In this document: piece after piece, positions 59,994-64,000 of the stretch
Position numbering within the stretch: the stretch's first letter is position 1
Layout: each line of letters begins with the position of its first letter
Source: Chlorobiaceae bacterium
GTDB taxonomy: Bacteria > Bacteroidota > Chlorobiia > Chlorobiales > Chlorobiaceae
Direction of reading: 5' to 3'
DNA: 64,000 nucleotides
Assembly (NCBI GenBank): GCA_012972825.1
Contig: JABDHL010000043.1
Span: 1-64,000, forward strand
Translations under genes and position numbers: made by a program
Notes under the pieces: model-generated
Database searches by the model: none
The model's input: the letters and a program-made list of their open reading frames with translations, nothing else
Told to the model about the DNA's origin: nothing

Positions 59994-60733
59994 AAAAGAG
60001 CAGTAAAGACGATGAGGTACGAATCAACCGGTTTCTGGCATCATGCGGCATAGCATCACGGAGGGCAGCCGACCAGCTTGTTCTTGACGGACGGGTTATG
60101 GTAAACGGTACGGTGATTACAAAACCGGGGATAATGGTTGATCCGTCCCGCGACGAGGTAATAATCGACGGCGAGCGGTTTGCTCAGCCGGAGGCAAGAA
60201 AGGTATACATCCTGTTGAACAAACCCCGAAACGTCATTACCACCAACAGTGACGAAAAAAATCGGGAAATGGTGCTCGATTATATCGACGTCAAGGAACG
60301 GGTGTTTCCTGTAGGCCGGCTTGACAGGAAAACAACAGGTGTCATTCTCTTGACCAATGACGGTACCCTTGCACATAAACTTATGCATCCTTCGTCAAAC
60401 GTAAAAAAAGAGTATATTGCTGTGCTTGCTGAAAAATTTACGCCAAATCTCCTGCAGCAGTTGACAGGAGGGATGCGTTTGAAAGACACCGGGGAAAAGG
60501 TCAGTCCCTGCAGGGCAAAAATACTCGACGATGGCATGCAGGTATTGCTGAGCATTCATGAAGGAAAGAACCACCAGGTCCGGAGAATGTTCGAAACCCT
60601 CGGTTTTGAGGTTAAACGGCTTGAAAGAGTTGCTTATGCAGGTCTCCAGGCTGGTGAACTCCGGCGGGGCGAATGGCGATATCTGAGCCGCAATGAGGTT
60701 CAGGAACTCTATAAGTTGACGGAAAGCCAATAA
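59990..60733 (+). CDS. rluB: 23S rRNA pseudouridine synthase, RluB/RsuA family
   Basis: 247 residues. The N-terminal S4 domain is RINRFLASCGIASRRAADQL, and the catalytic aspartate is in PVGRLDRKTTGVILLTND near residues 103-120. The KKEYIAVL and HQVRRMFETLG motifs follow. Family members modify 23S (RluB/E/F) or 16S (RsuA) rRNA; scpB-rluB gene order is common in bacteria, which favours RluB. The start overlaps the end of scpB by four bases. Confidence 0.88.
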   Translation: MKKSSKDDEVRINRFLASCGIASRRAADQLVLDGRVMVNGTVITKPGIMVDPSRDEVIIDGERFAQPEARKVYILLNKPRNVITTNSDEKNREMVLDYIDVKERVFPVGRLDRKTTGVILLTNDGTLAHKLMHPSSNVKKEYIAVLAEKFTPNLLQQLTGGMRLKDTGEKVSPCRAKILDDGMQVLLSIHEGKNHQVRRMFETLGFEVKRLERVAYAGLQAGELRRGEWRYLSRNEVQELYKLTESQ

Positions 60734-60769
60734 GCCATCAGCCGGTTTTGTTAACGCACAAAACCCTGA

Positions 60770-62815
60770 ATGGTTATGCAACAGCTTTTCATTGCACTCA
60801 AACGTCATATACTCCCCAAAGTCTTGACGATTTTATTTTTTCTGACAGCTTCTTTTTGCCCACCTCCAGTTCTCCATGCTGAAAATCACGATCTTCAGCA
60901 ACTTTTCGACAGCGCAGAATCAGAAACAAATCTTGAGCAGCTGTTCGAATTCATTGAGAGCTTGAAGAACAACCGGATTTCTCTCAATAAAGCAGATGCT
61001 GATGAGCTGCGACAACTTCCCTGGCTGACCACATTCGATACTCATGCCATTCTCTCTTATCGCACCGAGAAGGGAGCGATTCTTTCCCTTCAGGAACTCG
61101 AGCCTCTTATCGGAAAAGAGAAAACGGCCACTATTGAACCATATATTCAGCTGCAAAACAATCAGGTTTCCCCTGAAACATCAGCATCAGGCTCCTCTGC
61201 ACCAACAGTGACCCTCAATAGCCGGCTGTTGTGGGAAACAACTGAACGTAAAGGTATAATAAACGGTGCATACAGCGGTGAAAACTACAACCTCTGTCAT
61301 CGCCTGCTGTTTTCTGCTCCTCACTTTAAGGGAAGTCTGGTTCAACAAAAAGATATCGGGGAACCCGACATTGCAGACTTTACATCACTAAGCATCCATG
61401 CCTATGAACTCGGCATTATTAAAAATGCGGTAATCGGCAGCTATCGGCTCAATTTTGGTGAAGGGCTGCTCATTGGACAGAACCGATATTTCGCAAAAGG
61501 CTCCGATCCGACCAGTAGTGTACGGCTTACATCAAAGCCGCTATCGTCCTGTACATCAAGTTCCGAAAGCGGTTTTCTGCAAGGTGCGGCCACGACTCTG
61601 AAGTTCGATCCTTTTGAGGTTACTTCATTTTATTCGGCAAACCATGTGGATGCGGTCATCAATAAAAACAGTGGTTTAATTACCAGCTTTGATGAATCCG
61701 GAAACCATCGTACCCTGCTTGAAATAAGCCGAAAAGACAACGTTATTGAAACCCTCTACGGTGTACATCTGCTCTATCATTATCAGACAGGCCCCCTGAG
61801 TTGCAAAACCGGCGGTACCGTGCTGTTCTACAATTATTCCGAACCGCTCAACAAGCTTGAACCCTATGCTGCAATGGGAAATCAATCCTCAGCAACCCTT
61901 TACAGTTTAGATACAGATTGCTCTCTTGGAACAATAAGCCTTTTTGCAGAAGCGGCATTTTCTGAAAAGCCCAATGATGCATCATGGACTGCTGGTGCAG
62001 AGTATGAGATTATTCATGGTGTCAGTACGATTGCTTCCCTGAGACGATATGGAGATTCTTATTTCTCACCATTTGCCGGAGCCTTTGCTGAAAGGGGAGG
62101 CGGTGCATCAAACGAGGCGGGAGACTATCTTGGCATCAAGGCAAAACTAACCGACCTGTTTTCAGTTGGTGCCTATTACGATCTCTTCACATTCCCCGTG
62201 CTTGACGATCACTGCCAATATCCTTCTGAGGGTAATGATTTTCGGCTATTCATGCTATGGAAGCAATCTCCGATGATCAGCTGGAATCTCCAGCTGCAGC
62301 ATAAATATAAAGAAGAGCAGGCAAATCAGGGCACCAGCAGCAAGCCACTCTGGTCAGCACTGCCGAAAATCGCCAATCGCATCAGGCTTGATTGTGATAG
62401 AGATTTTTCTGATCGCGTGCATTTGAGAAGCAGGGGAGAGGTCAAAAAAGTGGTCAATAAATATCTTTCAGGTGATACCGCAGTGTATGGATGGCTTATA
62501 TATCAGCAGGCCGGTTACCATACTGGAAAGTTTAACGTAAAAGGGCGGTTTACCCTTTTCAATACTGATGATTATGATGCTGCACTTTATGCCTATGAAG
62601 ATGATCTTCCTCTGACCTCGACTCTCGGGCTGTTCAACGGGCGTGGCAAATCCATTTTTCTTCTCGCTTCATGGCAGGTCATGCAGCAGATGAAGCTTGC
62701 AGCACGATACGAAATGACCTGGTATGGTGACAGAGAAGTTTACAGCAGCGGGAACGACGAACGTGCTACAAGTTCTCCCGGTTCAGTCCATGTTGGCTGT
62801 ACTCTCTCATTCTGA
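60770..62815 (+). CDS. Outer-membrane beta-barrel protein with N-terminal helix-hairpin-helix
   Basis: 681 residues from ATG 60770; an ATG at 60776 is two codons further. A signal peptide (to about residue 36, ending LHA) is followed by a ComEA-like helix-hairpin-helix pair: ISLNKADADELRQLPWL and ILSLQELEPLIG (about 66-110). From about residue 140 to the end, alternating polar and hydrophobic strands and a terminal phenylalanine (VGCTLSF) predict an outer-membrane barrel. HhH suggests DNA contact, so a role in DNA uptake is conceivable, but the same architecture is common in Bacteroidetes/Chlorobi without known function. Confidence 0.75.
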   Translation: MVMQQLFIALKRHILPKVLTILFFLTASFCPPPVLHAENHDLQQLFDSAESETNLEQLFEFIESLKNNRISLNKADADELRQLPWLTTFDTHAILSYRTEKGAILSLQELEPLIGKEKTATIEPYIQLQNNQVSPETSASGSSAPTVTLNSRLLWETTERKGIINGAYSGENYNLCHRLLFSAPHFKGSLVQQKDIGEPDIADFTSLSIHAYELGIIKNAVIGSYRLNFGEGLLIGQNRYFAKGSDPTSSVRLTSKPLSSCTSSSESGFLQGAATTLKFDPFEVTSFYSANHVDAVINKNSGLITSFDESGNHRTLLEISRKDNVIETLYGVHLLYHYQTGPLSCKTGGTVLFYNYSEPLNKLEPYAAMGNQSSATLYSLDTDCSLGTISLFAEAAFSEKPNDASWTAGAEYEIIHGVSTIASLRRYGDSYFSPFAGAFAERGGGASNEAGDYLGIKAKLTDLFSVGAYYDLFTFPVLDDHCQYPSEGNDFRLFMLWKQSPMISWNLQLQHKYKEEQANQGTSSKPLWSALPKIANRIRLDCDRDFSDRVHLRSRGEVKKVVNKYLSGDTAVYGWLIYQQAGYHTGKFNVKGRFTLFNTDDYDAALYAYEDDLPLTSTLGLFNGRGKSIFLLASWQVMQQMKLAARYEMTWYGDREVYSSGNDERATSSPGSVHVGCTLSF

Positions 62816-62831
62816 ACACATCATGGGGAGG

Positions 62832-63779
62832 TCAATGCCTCCCCGACGCCCTCAGAAGTCTATCACGGATCGCTCTGCCGAGTCCGGTATCTGCAGGCAG
62901 TTCACAATAAATCACCTTAATGCATTGAGCATCACAGTACCGGAAAAATCTGAACAGCTCACGGCCAAACTCCTCAAGATTCAAGCAGATTCTGAACAAC
63001 GAAACACCTTCAGGGGGGTCGGAAAGACCTATATATGCTGAAGAAGGTCCGATGGCTACTGTTTCATTGGCGTTGTAAAAGAGAATTGAAGCTTTGGGAG
63101 CATAATGCGGGTATTTCAGACCAGGGCTTTTCGGTGCTTCCCGCTCATCCGTGACTGCATTCACTCTGATTTCAGGCAGAACAGCCTGCAATTGTTCAAG
63201 GGTTATGGCACCGGCCCGGAGCAGAATCGGCACAGAACCTGAACACTCTACAATGGTCGATTCAAGACCTATCGTGCTAGGCTTTCCCCGAAGCACGCAG
63301 TCGATTTTCCCGTTAAGATCCTCATAGACCGATTCCCAGCTTGTAGCGCTTGGCAGCCCCGACAGATTTGCTGAAGGAGCAGCAACCGGGCATGAACAAC
63401 GGCTGAGAAACTCTTGTGCGACCGGGTTTGCCGGGCATCGGACTCCGACAGTTTCAAGACCTGCAGTAACAGAATCAGGGACACATGGATTTTTTTTCAG
63501 CACAAGCGTCAGAGGTCCAGGAAAAAACCGTTCAATCAGCAGCCTCGCATCCGAATTTATCTCAGCTGCAACATCAGCCAACTGTTCAAGGCAATAAATA
63601 TGAACTATCAAAGGGTTATCCCCCGGACGACCTTTTGCACGAAAGACTTTGCTGATTGCTTCAGGATGGCAGATGCCGGCACCCAGACCGTATACCGTTT
63701 CTGTTGGAAACGCAACAACTCCGCCAGAGTTAAGGAAATCGGCGGCAATTTCAGTTGAATCGGTAAGAGCGGTCTGCAT
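62832..63779 (-). CDS. Threonylcarbamoyl-AMP synthase, Sua5 type
   Basis: 315 residues from ATG 63779 (MQTALTDS); the longer frame begins at TTG 63806 and overlaps the next gene. The YrdC domain covers about residues 5-190: VAFPTETVYGLGAG, KGRPGDNPLIVHI and the ATP/Thr binding CPVAAPSANLSG and GLESTIVE. A C-terminal Sua5 domain follows (YPHYAPKASILFY onwards), so this is the long Sua5 type. It makes threonylcarbamoyl-AMP for the tRNA t6A37 modification. The partners TsaB, TsaD and TsaE are not in the window. Confidence 0.9.
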   Translation of the reverse strand: MQTALTDSTEIAADFLNSGGVVAFPTETVYGLGAGICHPEAISKVFRAKGRPGDNPLIVHIYCLEQLADVAAEINSDARLLIERFFPGPLTLVLKKNPCVPDSVTAGLETVGVRCPANPVAQEFLSRCSCPVAAPSANLSGLPSATSWESVYEDLNGKIDCVLRGKPSTIGLESTIVECSGSVPILLRAGAITLEQLQAVLPEIRVNAVTDEREAPKSPGLKYPHYAPKASILFYNANETVAIGPSSAYIGLSDPPEGVSLFRICLNLEEFGRELFRFFRYCDAQCIKVIYCELPADTGLGRAIRDRLLRASGRH

Positions 63780-63796
63780 GATATTCTGGGGATTGC

Positions 63797-64000
63797 CTAT
63801 CGGCAAATCGAAAGGTATGGAATTTGTTCAGGCATGACAAGCATATAACAGAGCATACCGACCGATGCGCTGACAAGTGGAATGGAAAGGTTATCGTCTA
63901 CCTTGAAGCTGCCGATACGCACAATAAAGGCCTCAGTCAAGGTGGCAGCAATTGCCATAACTAAGCCGATAAACACATTAATCTCCGGCACAATGGCAAC
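63797..64000 (-). CDS. C-terminal end of polyprenol/dolichol kinase-like membrane protein (partial)
   Basis: Only the C-terminal 65-67 residues are inside the window, and the gene continues beyond the right edge. The last part has a hydrophobic helix pair: INVFIGLVMAIAATLTEAF, then RIGSFKVDDNLSIPLVSASV and a final helix. DDNLSIP-like text is typical of the CTP-dependent polyprenol/diacylglycerol/dolichol kinase family (SEC59-like). The apparent ATG at 63991 is internal. It ends 17 bases before the Sua5-type ATG, so the two are probably co-transcribed. Confidence 0.6.
   Translation of the reverse strand, partial: VAIVPEINVFIGLVMAIAATLTEAFIVRIGSFKVDDNLSIPLVSASVGMLCYMLVMPEQIPYLSICR

Overview
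The window looks like a chromosomal segment of a green sulfur bacterium (Chlorobiaceae). This is inferred from gene content: an NfnAB-type bifurcating ferredoxin/NADPH oxidoreductase, the bacillithiol enzyme BshC, a CruA/CruB-like carotenoid cyclase relative, a menaquinone methyltransferase, ThyX, and the alternative GlmU-like sugar nucleotidyltransferase of Bacteroidetes/Chlorobi. Shine-Dalgarno signals are present but often weak. I saw no rRNA or tRNA genes and no CRISPR array.

Most of the window is dense, conserved housekeeping sequence. From left to right: a C-terminally short FIST protein, a LuxR-type regulator, a lipid kinase, a GlmU-like enzyme and trpG (0-5.2 kb); a haem-binding membrane protein facing a cysteine-rich HTH regulator, then surE-bshC and a patatin/BamA-like outer-membrane protein (5.3-11.4 kb); accD, thyX, clpP-valS, a primary sigma factor, a SAM hydrolase and an LptF/LptG-type permease (11.5-19.6 kb); an M16 peptidase, uvrB, relA/spoT, gcvT, ftsK, a NifU-like protein, mrp and der (22-36.2 kb); rplM-rpsI, rpsB-tsf with a clear terminator, pyrH and recX (36.3-40.3 kb); lolD-like, cruA-like, ligA, LOG, vanZ-like, hisI-menG, hlyD-like, a ferrochelatase-like gene, NYN-S1 and DUF1499 genes (45.1-55.4 kb); nfnA-nfnB, hisH-hisA, scpB-rluB, an HHH outer-membrane protein, tsaC/sua5 and the end of a polyprenol-kinase-like gene at the right edge (55.4-64 kb).

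Two accessory islands interrupt this core. Island 1 (about 19.6-22.0 kb, between the LptG-type permease and the M16 peptidase) holds a broken MazF-type toxin-antitoxin pair (antitoxin frameshift, toxin nonsense codon), an intact Panacea-domain gene followed 2 bases later by an intact 124-residue protein of unknown family (a candidate toxin), and on the opposite strand the C-terminal remnant of a type I restriction specificity subunit (HsdS). Island 2 (about 40.3-44.8 kb) is a graveyard of phage, defence and toxin genes: a 5'-truncated PemK/MazF toxin joined to the end of an OYE-family gene, a small membrane protein with its own terminator, a frameshifted phage-structural-like fragment, an RloB gene with a large in-frame internal deletion, its partner AAA ATPase lacking its N-terminus (together an AbiL/RloAB-like defence pair), and an orphan HigA antitoxin whose 3' end overlaps the ATPase.

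The strongest candidate for something little described is the Panacea gene plus its 124-residue partner. The most instructive evolutionary signal is the decay of three separate toxin or defence modules. All function calls rest on reading protein motifs by eye; no database search was run.
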